Source: Flammeovirgaceae bacterium UBA6059 (GTDB lineage: Bacteria > Bacteroidota > Bacteroidia > Cytophagales > Cyclobacteriaceae). From it: 64,000 nucleotides of DNA. The notes beneath the pieces are model-generated. The model saw nothing but the letters and a program-made list of their open reading frames with translations. It was not told the DNA's origin and searched no databases. The translations under genes were made by a program, and so were the position numbers. The stretch lies in the NCBI GenBank assembly GCA_002435755.1, contig DIYH01000035.1, forward strand, positions 186,001 through 250,000. The letters are read 5' to 3'. Below are positions 38,001 through 46,419 of the stretch, piece by piece; position 1 is the first letter of the stretch, and every line of letters begins with the position of its first letter.

Positions 38001-39193
38001 TCAACCCTTTGAAATTTTTCGGATCTTGGATCAAAATGGAAAAGTCCGCCTCCTATTGTGGAAATGAGTACGTCACTACCCACTCCACTCAAACCAGTAA
38101 TGATGTTCTCCCTGGGATCAAACAAGTCGTTCCTAAATAGTTTGAAGCCCTTATCATAAGTATCGAATTTATTGAGTCCCTTTTTAGTACCGACCCACAG
38201 TACCCCGGTCCGGTCAATAAAGATATCAGTGATGGTATTATGGCTAAGGTTGCCATTATCAAAGCCTCCAAGAAAGAAACTGAATTCTCCCTTTGCTACG
38301 TCGTAAACGTTTAACCCTATTTCTGAACCAATGATGAGGAGAGGCTTATTATTCTGAACAGCCCTAATTGAACGGAAGAAGTTGAATCCCGTCTTTTTAT
38401 TGCTTGTTAGGTGATTGATCAAAACTCCATCTTTTAGCTCTTTCAGGCCTTTTTTTGATATGGTAAAAATTCTTTCCTCACCATCGTGAGATACGCCGAC
38501 GACATCATAGAAGTAATTGTGCAGTGAGCGGTCTTTAATGTTTGATGAATTGTGATAGTAGGTCTCTAAATGCTCCGGCGCATTAGGATCAAAGTAGTTG
38601 AGTCCATTTTCGGTAGTCAGCCAAAACCTGTCTTTTGAGTCACTATAGATCGAGGTAATAAAGTCGAACGATAAGCCATCATTTTTGGTGTAGACGGTCA
38701 CAGTGGAATCCTGTACTTTCACAAGGCCCTTTTCGGTAGCTAGCCACGGGTTTCCGGCTTTGTCCAGCTCAATATCCCAGACATTTTTAAACGGTCTTAA
38801 CTGAGCGTACTTTTCCATGTAAGAAACAAACTCGTCTCTCGACTTGTCATAGAGAAACAACCCTCTTGCTCTTGTGCCAACCCATAGATCACCATCTATG
38901 CTTTCTTCGACGGAGGTGATCTTATTGCTTTTCAGATCGTTTGGTCCATCTCCAACCAGGAAAATTTTTGAAGTCCTTCCATCATATCGGATTAGGCCGG
39001 ACCAGGTTGCCACCCAAATGTAGCCCTCTGAGTCCTGAATGATCTCATTTATTGACCTTTGCCCAAGTCCCAGTTCAACCGGCAATTGCTCGAAAACAAC
39101 TCGTTTTTCAAGTAGCTTATTAGGTTGTGATAACACTGAGAAGCAGTGTAAAACCAGAATCAATGACCAGGAAATGTTCATCATCCTTCCCAT
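35078..39193 (-). CDS. Hybrid two-component system regulator (HTCS) of the mannan locus
   Basis: 1371 residues. A signal peptide leads into about 14 periplasmic beta-propeller blades (two-component-regulator propeller: GLSFDFITSIYSDSKDRFWLTTENGLN and similar), a Y_Y_Y domain (FQYKLDGFDERWHET), a membrane helix near 780-800 (WAFVLFGIAIILLLLGFRAL), HisKA with His near 857 (NVSHEFRTPLTLILGPIENL), HATPase, a receiver with Asp near 1160 (IIISDVMMPVMDG) and an AraC-type HTH at the C-terminus. It senses a mannan oligosaccharide, by analogy with other HTCS proteins, and activates the locus. It is inside the locus, 21 nt after the epimerase gene. Confidence 0.95.
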   Translation of the reverse strand: MGRMMNISWSLILVLHCFSVLSQPNKLLEKRVVFEQLPVELGLGQRSINEIIQDSEGYIWVATWSGLIRYDGRTSKIFLVGDGPNDLKSNKITSVEESIDGDLWVGTRARGLFLYDKSRDEFVSYMEKYAQLRPFKNVWDIELDKAGNPWLATEKGLVKVQDSTVTVYTKNDGLSFDFITSIYSDSKDRFWLTTENGLNYFDPNAPEHLETYYHNSSNIKDRSLHNYFYDVVGVSHDGEERIFTISKKGLKELKDGVLINHLTSNKKTGFNFFRSIRAVQNNKPLLIIGSEIGLNVYDVAKGEFSFFLGGFDNGNLSHNTITDIFIDRTGVLWVGTKKGLNKFDTYDKGFKLFRNDLFDPRENIITGLSGVGSDVLISTIGGGLFHFDPRSEKFQRVDIQVDSENDFTDFIQKLFIDFDHNVYLGTAGNGIYRFKLDDIRKTGFRINAYDNFSTSNGFSDDYIMSFASSNDGGVWVGSWSGGLNKVYSGDRIISFDHEILFEAPIVEILQARSTLWVGSRGNGLYKFDIRAGQLELDKVFSSFSENKLSSDFVSGIYEDKKGRIWIGTENGLDQYNDECGCFRIFGKEDGLITNEVISILDDEDGNLWLSNWSGLSVIAVDDDINLISHFDRSDRLQGEFFYNEVAFKNEQGQLYLGGSNGFNIIDPGSFVTNPHEPVATISSIKVFETELKPSEEFNNRKVLTERIERTKSIQLEHFENSIELEFSAMHFAHPSKNRFQYKLDGFDERWHETNQSRPFATYTNLPNDKYTFFLKASNNDGLWQQEPLKLDIEILPPWWKTSWAFVLFGIAIILLLLGFRALIIMRTSYESNLKLAEVERENLEKTNKAKLKFFTNVSHEFRTPLTLILGPIENLLETNSTDRNVKEQLNTVKRNASRLLRLVNQLLDFRKVETGNLKLKVAEGNFVKFVNEVKLSFDARADELGIIFKIHCSTNVVDLYFDRDQFEKIIYNLLSNSFKHTPKGGKVCIKVVEKQESVDLIVEDNGEGIPEDKYGMIFNRFYSDDNDFEGTGIGLALVNSLVRKHHAEISFTSVENERTEFKVTLKKGRDHFSDEEILADFKDSEQIDKYVHDESVLGDVEPSISEVDIQDLEKLMVVEDNNDVRAFIKSTFLNKYVILEASNGEEALSIATKEVPDIIISDVMMPVMDGITLCKRLKTNRNTSHIPVILLTARTSLIFETEGYESGADDYISKPFSSSLLKVRVNNLIEQRKKLKSLYAENKGLNLEPSLVSFTSADELFIKSALESVENNMSDSDYSVEDLGQDVGLSRMQLYRKLKAMLGQSGNEFIRSIRLKRAAQLLKTEEYTVAEVTYMCGFSDLQYFRKCFKKQFSVNPSDYLTYEDEENTPRV

Positions 39194-39214
39194 AGTAAGA
39201 AAAGATACTTAAGT

Positions 39215-40381
39215 CTATATTCGATTCATAATTTCTATCATGGCTCGCCCATTGTGATAAGGGCACTTCCAGGGGCCAGCTTTGTCTTCTTTAAAATCAT
39301 TCTGACCAGTTCTTGAAACCCTCCAATGCCACTCTCCATATTCAGGATCAATCAGATGGTTCTTGATAAAATCCCAAGTTGATATCACCTGGAGCAAATA
39401 CTTGTCCTCTTTCGTTAGCTGCCATGCGTTGACCAGACCAACCAGTGCTTCCGCCTGAGGCCACCAGTGTTTATCAGTATCAATAACTGCATTATTATTC
39501 CCTTCATTCATAAGCGCCCCATCACTATCTATTCCCTCAAGAGCGGCATCCACCATCTTTATAGCTACATCCGAGACTTTCATAAACAGTTTTTCGTCAC
39601 CTAATACCTCAGCCGCTTCACAGAGCAACCAACTACCTTCAATATCGTGACCATAGGAAACTTCATGGCTAAGCAGATTCCAATCTTTGTCATAAAACAA
39701 ATGAAAATGTGAGCTATCGGATAAAAACGGCCCCATCATAAGTTCTATGAGATTTCTTAGTTGCAACTTCAAGCGTTCGTCTTTCCATACCCGTAAAAGG
39801 TTAGTATACGCTTCTAAAATATGAAGATGCGTATTCATTGTCTTTTCAGCATTCAGATCCTTTTCGCTTAGACGCACATCATCTAGTCCTTGCCATTCTC
39901 GATCTCTTGCCTCGAAGTATCCATTTCTGACTGAATCAAATGCATGCGTCTCAATCAGCCTAAAAATGTCTTTCGCACTTTGTAAGGCACTGTTTGATTT
40001 TGAGATTTTATAATATTCAACAAGAGCATAGATAACAAATGATTGAGCGTATATCTGTTTCTTTCGATCCCGGACTTTACCCTTACTATCAACCATCCAG
40101 ACCACACCTCCATATTCCAGATCTATGAAATGGTCCATGATGTATTGAAACGCTCTATCCGCCAGGCTTTTGTGATCAGCCATCCCTATCTGCTTGTAAG
40201 CTGCTGAAAATGTCCACAAGATCCTTGCATTGAGAACTACACCTTTGTCCGAGTCAGGAACCAATACATTGTTTCCGGTCATTTTTCCATAAAAGCCGCC
40301 ATGCTCATTATCTACCATTTTCACTGACCAAAAGCAAAGGATAGCTACAAGCTCCTTCTCAAATTCATTCGAATTCATCAT
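39215..40381 (-). CDS. AGE-family epimerase, probable cellobiose 2-epimerase acting on mannobiose
   Basis: 388 residues, cytoplasmic (no signal peptide). It shows the alpha6/alpha6-barrel family signature: NARILWTFSAAY, KTMNTHLHILEAYT, VSYGHDIEGSWLL, DKHWWPQAEALVG and GPWKCPYHNGRAMIE, which place the conserved catalytic His and Trp residues of cellobiose 2-epimerases. In Bacteroides fragilis the homologous enzyme turns beta-1,4-mannobiose into mannosyl-glucose for the GH130 phosphorylase. The GH130 gene is in the same locus, which supports this role over N-acylglucosamine epimerase. It is 9 nt after the GH5 gene. Confidence 0.88.
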   Translation of the reverse strand: MMNSNEFEKELVAILCFWSVKMVDNEHGGFYGKMTGNNVLVPDSDKGVVLNARILWTFSAAYKQIGMADHKSLADRAFQYIMDHFIDLEYGGVVWMVDSKGKVRDRKKQIYAQSFVIYALVEYYKISKSNSALQSAKDIFRLIETHAFDSVRNGYFEARDREWQGLDDVRLSEKDLNAEKTMNTHLHILEAYTNLLRVWKDERLKLQLRNLIELMMGPFLSDSSHFHLFYDKDWNLLSHEVSYGHDIEGSWLLCEAAEVLGDEKLFMKVSDVAIKMVDAALEGIDSDGALMNEGNNNAVIDTDKHWWPQAEALVGLVNAWQLTKEDKYLLQVISTWDFIKNHLIDPEYGEWHWRVSRTGQNDFKEDKAGPWKCPYHNGRAMIEIMNRI

Positions 40382-40390
40382 TGGTATTGT

Positions 40391-42214
40391 TTAATAGTAG
40401 AGGATTTCCGCCCTCGATAAATGAACCTTGAAGTAAAACCGAATTTTCAGATACCTGAATTGGCTTAAGTCCTCCATGCTTGTATAAAGCTTTGGAACAC
40501 TGTAGGCATAGTTATTTTCCGAAGACACGTAGGTTTTCACTTCAGGGTCGTATGGCTCCCAGTTTTCCCCATCTTTAGACACATAGAATCTAAAATGATG
40601 CCATTTGCGATTGCTTTCGAAAGCATAGATGTTAAAACCTTTCATTGTCCCTGGGGTATGATACACTACCTCAGCTCCATAATCACCGAAAATCCTGGTC
40701 TTGTCCTCTTTATATGAGCGATCATCCCCTGTAGCGGTCTCTATGCCATGGTAATGGAACACCTTACCAAAATTGACCATGTTATCTACTACAGCTTGTT
40801 GACTCACCTTCACAGGGCCTACCACATTAGAAGGTTCAGAAATGCCGCTTGATTTGACTGCTGCAACCTTGTAGTAATAGGACTCGCCTATTTCTGCTGT
40901 TTCATCATGGAAATTGGCAAATGTCTCCACAACAGCGTCACTAACGTTAAATGCAATTTGCCTCCATGGCCCGTCATTAGTTTTTGATCTATACACATTG
41001 TAGCCAGTTGCACCTGCTACGCCTTGCCACCTAATGTCCCATACATCGTTGATCGGAAGTAGTCGAGGCGGTTTAGGAAGATCAAAGTCAGGCACTTCCC
41101 TTCCCTGGATCTCATAGGCCTTGTCTGCGTACATTGATAAGAAATTTTTCTCATCATAGATGGTACCACTATTGAAACCTGGCCAGTGATAAGCCTTATA
41201 GATCCCTACTCCCAAGGGTTCCGAATGGTGGTAAAACCCGCCGTTTCTATGATGGTATCTAATACTCCATGACAATGCACCCAATATCTCATCATTCTGA
41301 ATCACTTTATCAAGAATAGATTTCAAGCCATTGGTACTTTCAAAACCAAACTCTCCAATCAAGTAAGGCTTTCTTCCCTTGATGATCTCAAGGTTGTTGT
41401 CGATGTTCTTGTGCATCTCAAATGGACTCCTTTCATAATGATGGGAGGATACTATGTCTATGTTGGGGTCAATGATGGATGACTCTTTCACGTATCGTCC
41501 ATCAATGGCAAAGTAGCCATCCATCAACAAATGATTTTTATCCAGTTTCTTGATGTATGCGGATATCTCTTTTGTCCAAGAATCCGGTGAGGTGAGTTCA
41601 TTCCCAGTCTCCCAGCATAAGATTGATTTGTCATCCTTGTATCTTACTCCTGTAATCGTATTTTTTCGATTCAGTGTAAAATCAATGGTCTTTTTAAAGT
41701 CATCAATGAGTTGTGGGTCGGTCCAGAAATCATCAAAAGTCTTGTCTCTAAAAGCGGCGTAATTAGGCACACCTCCCATCCATTGCCAGTTATTAAGTAA
41801 GGAAAATATGATCCGTATTTGATACTCATTGGCAAGAGCAAGCATCATGTCATTGACCCTAAACGCTTCTTCATTAAACTGCCCGGGACCTTCGACAAAA
41901 GTCACGGCCTGCTCCGGAAAGTTCTTGTTTCTCACTGGGATAGTATAGATCCTTATTACCTGACCTCCCATCTCTTTTACAGTCTCAAAGGCGTCCCTCA
42001 TTTCGAATTCCGTTGGTAGATCATATGGATTCGTTTGATCAAAATCCATCATATCCTCTACATAGTTAAGGTTTGGGATATTCCATGAGATAAACCGTAG
42101 TTGTTGGTCTCCGTCCATCAGACGGTACCCGTCACGAGTAACGAAATTCTGAAAACCCTGTCCTGATACTAACTGACAGCAGATAATAGAGAGAAGAAAA
42201 AGTAATGATCGCAT
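40391..42214 (-). CDS. GH5 glycosidase (mannanase-like) with C-terminal Fn3 and F5/8-like modules
   Basis: 607 residues. A signal peptide ends LVSGQ. The catalytic domain runs to about residue 370, with acid/base E206 in CWETGNELTSP and nucleophile E288 in YLIGEFGFEST, SHHY and SWNIPN; it looks like a mannan-active GH5. An Fn3-like module (WDIRWQGVAGATGYNVYRS) and a discoidin-like module (KGFNIYAFESNRKWHHFRFYVS) follow, probably for glycan contact. No YPNP sorting domain. It precedes the epimerase by 9 nt and follows GH26 by 5 nt. Confidence 0.85.
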   Translation of the reverse strand: MRSLLFLLSIICCQLVSGQGFQNFVTRDGYRLMDGDQQLRFISWNIPNLNYVEDMMDFDQTNPYDLPTEFEMRDAFETVKEMGGQVIRIYTIPVRNKNFPEQAVTFVEGPGQFNEEAFRVNDMMLALANEYQIRIIFSLLNNWQWMGGVPNYAAFRDKTFDDFWTDPQLIDDFKKTIDFTLNRKNTITGVRYKDDKSILCWETGNELTSPDSWTKEISAYIKKLDKNHLLMDGYFAIDGRYVKESSIIDPNIDIVSSHHYERSPFEMHKNIDNNLEIIKGRKPYLIGEFGFESTNGLKSILDKVIQNDEILGALSWSIRYHHRNGGFYHHSEPLGVGIYKAYHWPGFNSGTIYDEKNFLSMYADKAYEIQGREVPDFDLPKPPRLLPINDVWDIRWQGVAGATGYNVYRSKTNDGPWRQIAFNVSDAVVETFANFHDETAEIGESYYYKVAAVKSSGISEPSNVVGPVKVSQQAVVDNMVNFGKVFHYHGIETATGDDRSYKEDKTRIFGDYGAEVVYHTPGTMKGFNIYAFESNRKWHHFRFYVSKDGENWEPYDPEVKTYVSSENNYAYSVPKLYTSMEDLSQFRYLKIRFYFKVHLSRAEILYY

Positions 42215-42219
42215 AGCGC

Positions 42220-43851
42220 CTACTGTTTTATGAAACGTTTGAAAATGACCTGTTTTTGTTTTTTTAGAACCAGGTTGTATACACCTGAACTTATGTTTCT
42301 TACATCTATCTGTTGATTTTCGATATCAGACGAATCGACCAGCTTACCCTCAGCTGTGTAAATGGAATAAGCACGATATTCATGGCCGGTGAGGTTTAGA
42401 TAATCCGAGGTGGGGTTGGGATAAACAACTATACTCTCAACATTCTGATAACCTAATACCATCTCCTCCTCTGCTACGTTTGCCGTGACTAAGAACATCA
42501 ACTCCATGTACTGATTGGAAGATGATCCACGGATGCGATACTCTCCATTTCCAGAGATGCCTTGAGGACTGATCAACAAGTTGCTCCCTTCAAGTGAAAG
42601 TGAGACGATCTCCTCATTATCAGCATGCGCTATTTCAAATTCGACCGCCCCGTCAAAATACTCCATGAGATCCAAGGAGTACTCCATTTCAACATCAGCC
42701 TCAAACTCTAAATCCGGGAGTTGCTGTAGAATAGTCACTTCAGGAACTATGTACAAATCCTGTAGCTCATCTTCAAACAGGACAAAATGATCCTGATAGA
42801 TCTCTATCAGGTCATCTGCCGCCTGGTGTCCTGGATAAGGTGCATAATAGTGGTCGGGTCGTCCATTTCGCCAGACAAGAAAGTATGCGATCTGACGTGC
42901 AATGGAATCCTGCTTTATCGGTTCCACAATGCGCGTCGTAAACCAATCAGCATCAGGTATTTTCTCGTATCCAGTCTCTGTTAGCGCAGCAACCTTGCCT
43001 TTCTCGTTAGCAAGCGTGGCGGCAATCCTCAGATTATTGAGAAATGCAGGTTGACCACCAATATTGTAGATATTACTGTAATCATCCGTACCAAGTATAT
43101 CGACATACTCATCCCCGGGGTATCTCTCCAAATAGCTGTTTTCGCTAGACACATCATTGGGAGAGTAAGCGTATAGAAAATGGTGTATCCCCTTTACATC
43201 TCTTAAGTACTCCACTGTAAATCTCCATAGTGTGATGTACTCTTCGACCGTACAAGAGTTTCTACCCCACCAAAACCAACTCCCCATATGCTCATGATAT
43301 GGTCTGAAGAGAACAGGTATATACTTTCCCTGAGAGTCTTTAAGGCTGTTGGCAAAGTCAGCTACTCTATCGAGCCAGGTCTTATACATGTCATGCTTGT
43401 CTCCACCGGGAATGACATGGCTCGGGGCGTTACCTCCGGTATCCCAGGTCGTACCACCGGTCTGAGGGTTGTTGGAATGCCAGCTGATGGTAATAATGCC
43501 ACCTCTTTCATAGCCAGTTCTGATCCAATATCGCATTCGCTCAAAATTGACATCATCAATATTGGCAGCACTGTCTTCTAGTTCGAGACGCCCTATTTCC
43601 CAGCCGTATACGGCAGGATGCGAACCCGTTACACTCTTGACATCAGACCGGTTGTCTTCATCTATCCATCGTGATCCGTCCTGGTTTAGACCATAAGCCA
43701 GTGCGTCTTCATGGCCAAAAAGCAAGCTTCCTTTAGACAGGTTTCGAAGGTTGTAAAAAAGGTTGACTGTTTCTGGTGTAGCATTGGGGTCGATAGGCTG
43801 GGCCGAAGCAGCGCTACCAAGCACCAACAATATAAAGGCTAATTTTTTCAT
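42220..43851 (-). CDS. GH26 endo-beta-mannanase with T9SS sorting domain
   Basis: 543 residues with a signal peptide ending ASAQ. The GH26 fold shows acid/base E187 in FRPYHEHMGSWFWWG and nucleophile E292 in ALTETGYE. A beta-sandwich (about 370-450) links to a T9SS type A tail (VVYPNPTSDYLNLTGHEY), so this is the surface or secreted member of the mannanase set and is likely the first to meet long chains. The ATG overlaps the stop of the symporter gene (ATGA). Confidence 0.94.
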   Translation of the reverse strand: MKKLAFILLVLGSAASAQPIDPNATPETVNLFYNLRNLSKGSLLFGHEDALAYGLNQDGSRWIDEDNRSDVKSVTGSHPAVYGWEIGRLELEDSAANIDDVNFERMRYWIRTGYERGGIITISWHSNNPQTGGTTWDTGGNAPSHVIPGGDKHDMYKTWLDRVADFANSLKDSQGKYIPVLFRPYHEHMGSWFWWGRNSCTVEEYITLWRFTVEYLRDVKGIHHFLYAYSPNDVSSENSYLERYPGDEYVDILGTDDYSNIYNIGGQPAFLNNLRIAATLANEKGKVAALTETGYEKIPDADWFTTRIVEPIKQDSIARQIAYFLVWRNGRPDHYYAPYPGHQAADDLIEIYQDHFVLFEDELQDLYIVPEVTILQQLPDLEFEADVEMEYSLDLMEYFDGAVEFEIAHADNEEIVSLSLEGSNLLISPQGISGNGEYRIRGSSSNQYMELMFLVTANVAEEEMVLGYQNVESIVVYPNPTSDYLNLTGHEYRAYSIYTAEGKLVDSSDIENQQIDVRNISSGVYNLVLKKQKQVIFKRFIKQ

Positions 43852-45251
43852 TTTGATTTTGTCTGAAGTTCCGCTTTCACTGTAGCCATCAATGCTTCGT
43901 CCAGTTGATAGGCCCTAATGAAGAGAAATGCCATTAATGCACCCATCCCTGCAATCACGCTGATCATAAGCCTGATGCCAAGGATAGCAGATTCTGTTTG
44001 CTCGACATTGGGCTCGAATCCAAAAGCACTGAGCATCCAACCCGATAATGCACCTCCTATAGTCCACCCAAATTTCTGGGACATAGAACCGGATGAGAAT
44101 ACCAAGCCGGTGGCCCTGCGTCCTGTTTTCCACTCTGAGTAGTCTGCTATGTCTGCATACATGGACCAGCCTAGCGGCAATACGATACCCGAGCTTATAC
44201 CAAGCAGTACATTTAGACCATAGATCACAAAGATCTGATCAGCGTCAACGAAAAAGAACATAAAACTAAACACAGCAGAAGTCAGCGCTGAAATAATGAA
44301 TGTGTTCTTCTTTCCGAACTTTGAGGCTAATGGCTTGGCTATGACGACTCCAATAATGTTGGTTGCCAGCCATATGGACATGTAGGCGGATGATAGTGCA
44401 GTCGAAGACCATTCGTAGGAGCTACCAAACAGACTTACAACCTGATCACCCACAATGTATTTAAAATAAAACAGGATCGATCCATCTCGCATTGAGATAA
44501 AAATCAGTGTTGAGATGTTGGCCCCTAGCATAATAAACCATGGTCGATTATGCATCAGGTCTTCGAGATCTTCCCTTAATGATCCTAACTTCTCCTTTTC
44601 CGGAATGACGCGTTCCGTCGTTCCCATGAATACTGTGATGAAAAGAACAACTGCGACGATTGCATATATGGATATAGTATACTGAAAACCTGTGGCTTCA
44701 GATCCACCCTCACTGAAATACTCTACTAACGAATTGGCGGTAGCCGTCACAAATAAGCCTCCGGAAAACGCTCCTATAAACCTCCAGGACGCAAGAGCTG
44801 TCCTTTGGTCCCCATCGTTGGACATTACGCCCATCAACGATCCATACGGTACATTGATCGCAGTATAAACCATCATCATTAAGCTGTAAGTGACATAGGC
44901 ATAAATCAATTTTCCGGATTCACTAAAGTCCGGGGTGGTGAACGTAAGCACACCTATCACTCCAAAAGGTATAGCCACCCAAAGCAGATATGGTCTGAAC
45001 TTGCCCCACTTGGTAGAGGTACGATCACCGAGAACGCCCATGATGGGGTCATTAGCGGCATCCCATATTCGGGTGACCAAAAACATAGTACCTACTGCCG
45101 CTGCGGATATGCCGAACACATCAGTATAAAAAAACAACAAGAACATCGAAAACAGCTTCCAAAACATGGAAGAAGCAAAGTCGCCAAGACCATATGCTAC
45201 TTTCTCGGAGAGCGGAAGTCTCACAGATGTATTTTTATCTAATATTAGCAT
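43848..45251 (-). CDS. GPH-family sugar:cation symporter (mannooligosaccharide uptake)
   Basis: 467 residues with 12 predicted membrane helices. The MelB-type signature RIWDAANDPIMGVLGDRTSTKWGKFRPYLLW is present, with the second half SGIVLPLGWSMYADIADYSEW. It probably imports mannobiose or mannosylglucose through the inner membrane, since it is linked to the GH130 phosphorylase and epimerase that work in the cytoplasm. Its start overlaps the GH130 end by 17 nt, a strong sign of translational coupling. Confidence 0.92.
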   Translation of the reverse strand: MLILDKNTSVRLPLSEKVAYGLGDFASSMFWKLFSMFLLFFYTDVFGISAAAVGTMFLVTRIWDAANDPIMGVLGDRTSTKWGKFRPYLLWVAIPFGVIGVLTFTTPDFSESGKLIYAYVTYSLMMMVYTAINVPYGSLMGVMSNDGDQRTALASWRFIGAFSGGLFVTATANSLVEYFSEGGSEATGFQYTISIYAIVAVVLFITVFMGTTERVIPEKEKLGSLREDLEDLMHNRPWFIMLGANISTLIFISMRDGSILFYFKYIVGDQVVSLFGSSYEWSSTALSSAYMSIWLATNIIGVVIAKPLASKFGKKNTFIISALTSAVFSFMFFFVDADQIFVIYGLNVLLGISSGIVLPLGWSMYADIADYSEWKTGRRATGLVFSSGSMSQKFGWTIGGALSGWMLSAFGFEPNVEQTESAILGIRLMISVIAGMGALMAFLFIRAYQLDEALMATVKAELQTKSK

Positions 45252-46419
45252 TCTTCAAAAACTCTAAATTCTGCCTGATCAACTCATTTCTGGTAAGTAC
45301 AGAAGCACGAGAAGTCAACCCGTCTGCAGGAGTGTGCTTACAGTAATCAACCAGTCGCTCAACGGTACTCGTGGCAACATGCATGCGGGTATCGGAGGAC
45401 GCGTAGTAGATAAAGACCTCACCACTATACTCAATCCAACCATTGCTAAAGAGTACGTTTGATACGTCCCCTGTCCTCTCGGCACCACTTGGCGCCATGA
45501 AATGACCTCCCGGGGAGTATATGATCTCTGAAGGGTCATCCAGTGAAGTCATGAACATGTACAGGACGTATCGCAACCCTGCCGCGGTGTTTCTGACCCC
45601 ATGGGCCAGATGTAGCCATCCCTCGTCAGTTTTGATTGGCGTTGGTCCTTGTCCATTCTTTACTTCTTTGATGGTGTGATAGACTTTTGGATCAATGATC
45701 TTCTGATCGCCAATCACGGGTTGCTCAATGTTTTCAATCAACGCCCAACCAATGCCTCCTCCACTCCCAGCATCGATAAATCCATCTTGAGGGCGCGTAT
45801 AGAAGGCATATTTACCATCGACAAACTCCGGGTGAAGTACAACATTTCGCTGTTGGCTCTTACCAGAATCCAAATCCGGTAGTCTTTCCCAGTTTACAAG
45901 ATCTTTAGTCCTGGTTATCCCACATTTTGCTTCAGCGACCGACTGATCATGCTCTGGCGCATCCTTCGGCCTTCTTTCAGTACAAAAAAGGCCATAGATC
46001 CACCCGTCATCATGCTTGGTAAGCCTCATATCATAGACATTGGTGTCAGGATCCTGTGTCTGAGGTAGGATAACTGGGTAGTCCCAAAATCTAAAGTTAT
46101 CGACCCCTGTATCACTTTGGGCTACCGCAAAAAAGGACTTTCGGTCATTTCCTTCTGTCCTGACCACTAGCGTGAATTTTCCATCAAAGAGGATAGCTCC
46201 GGCATTAAAAGCTGCATTGACTCCAATACGTTCCATCATCAATGGGTTTGTTTCGGAGTTCAAATCATACTTCCAGTAGACCGGGACATGATCAGCAGTG
46301 ATTATCGGATACTTGTATCGTTTGAAGATACCATTGTCTTGCGCTACTGCATTTTGCCTGTTGAGCAGTTGCTCCTGGTCTTCAATAAGCTTTTTTACAC
46401 TCTCTATCTTATTATTCAT
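45235..46419 (-). CDS. GH130 beta-1,4-mannosylglucose/mannooligosaccharide phosphorylase
   Basis: 394 residues, cytoplasmic. Five-bladed beta-propeller; catalytic Asp is D130 in VYDMRLTKHDDGWIYGLF, matching the known active Asp of the Bacteroides fragilis GH130_1 enzyme in position and context (from memory). Further family phrases are ITADHVPVYWKYDLN, GQGPTPIKTDEGWL and SYSPGG-type IIYSPGGHFMAPSGAERTGDV. It splits mannosylglucose with phosphate to mannose-1-phosphate and glucose. The epimerase in this locus would supply the substrate. It overlaps the sulfatase gene by 8 nt at its start. Confidence 0.92.
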   Translation of the reverse strand: MNNKIESVKKLIEDQEQLLNRQNAVAQDNGIFKRYKYPIITADHVPVYWKYDLNSETNPLMMERIGVNAAFNAGAILFDGKFTLVVRTEGNDRKSFFAVAQSDTGVDNFRFWDYPVILPQTQDPDTNVYDMRLTKHDDGWIYGLFCTERRPKDAPEHDQSVAEAKCGITRTKDLVNWERLPDLDSGKSQQRNVVLHPEFVDGKYAFYTRPQDGFIDAGSGGGIGWALIENIEQPVIGDQKIIDPKVYHTIKEVKNGQGPTPIKTDEGWLHLAHGVRNTAAGLRYVLYMFMTSLDDPSEIIYSPGGHFMAPSGAERTGDVSNVLFSNGWIEYSGEVFIYYASSDTRMHVATSTVERLVDYCKHTPADGLTSRASVLTRNELIRQNLEFLKNANIR

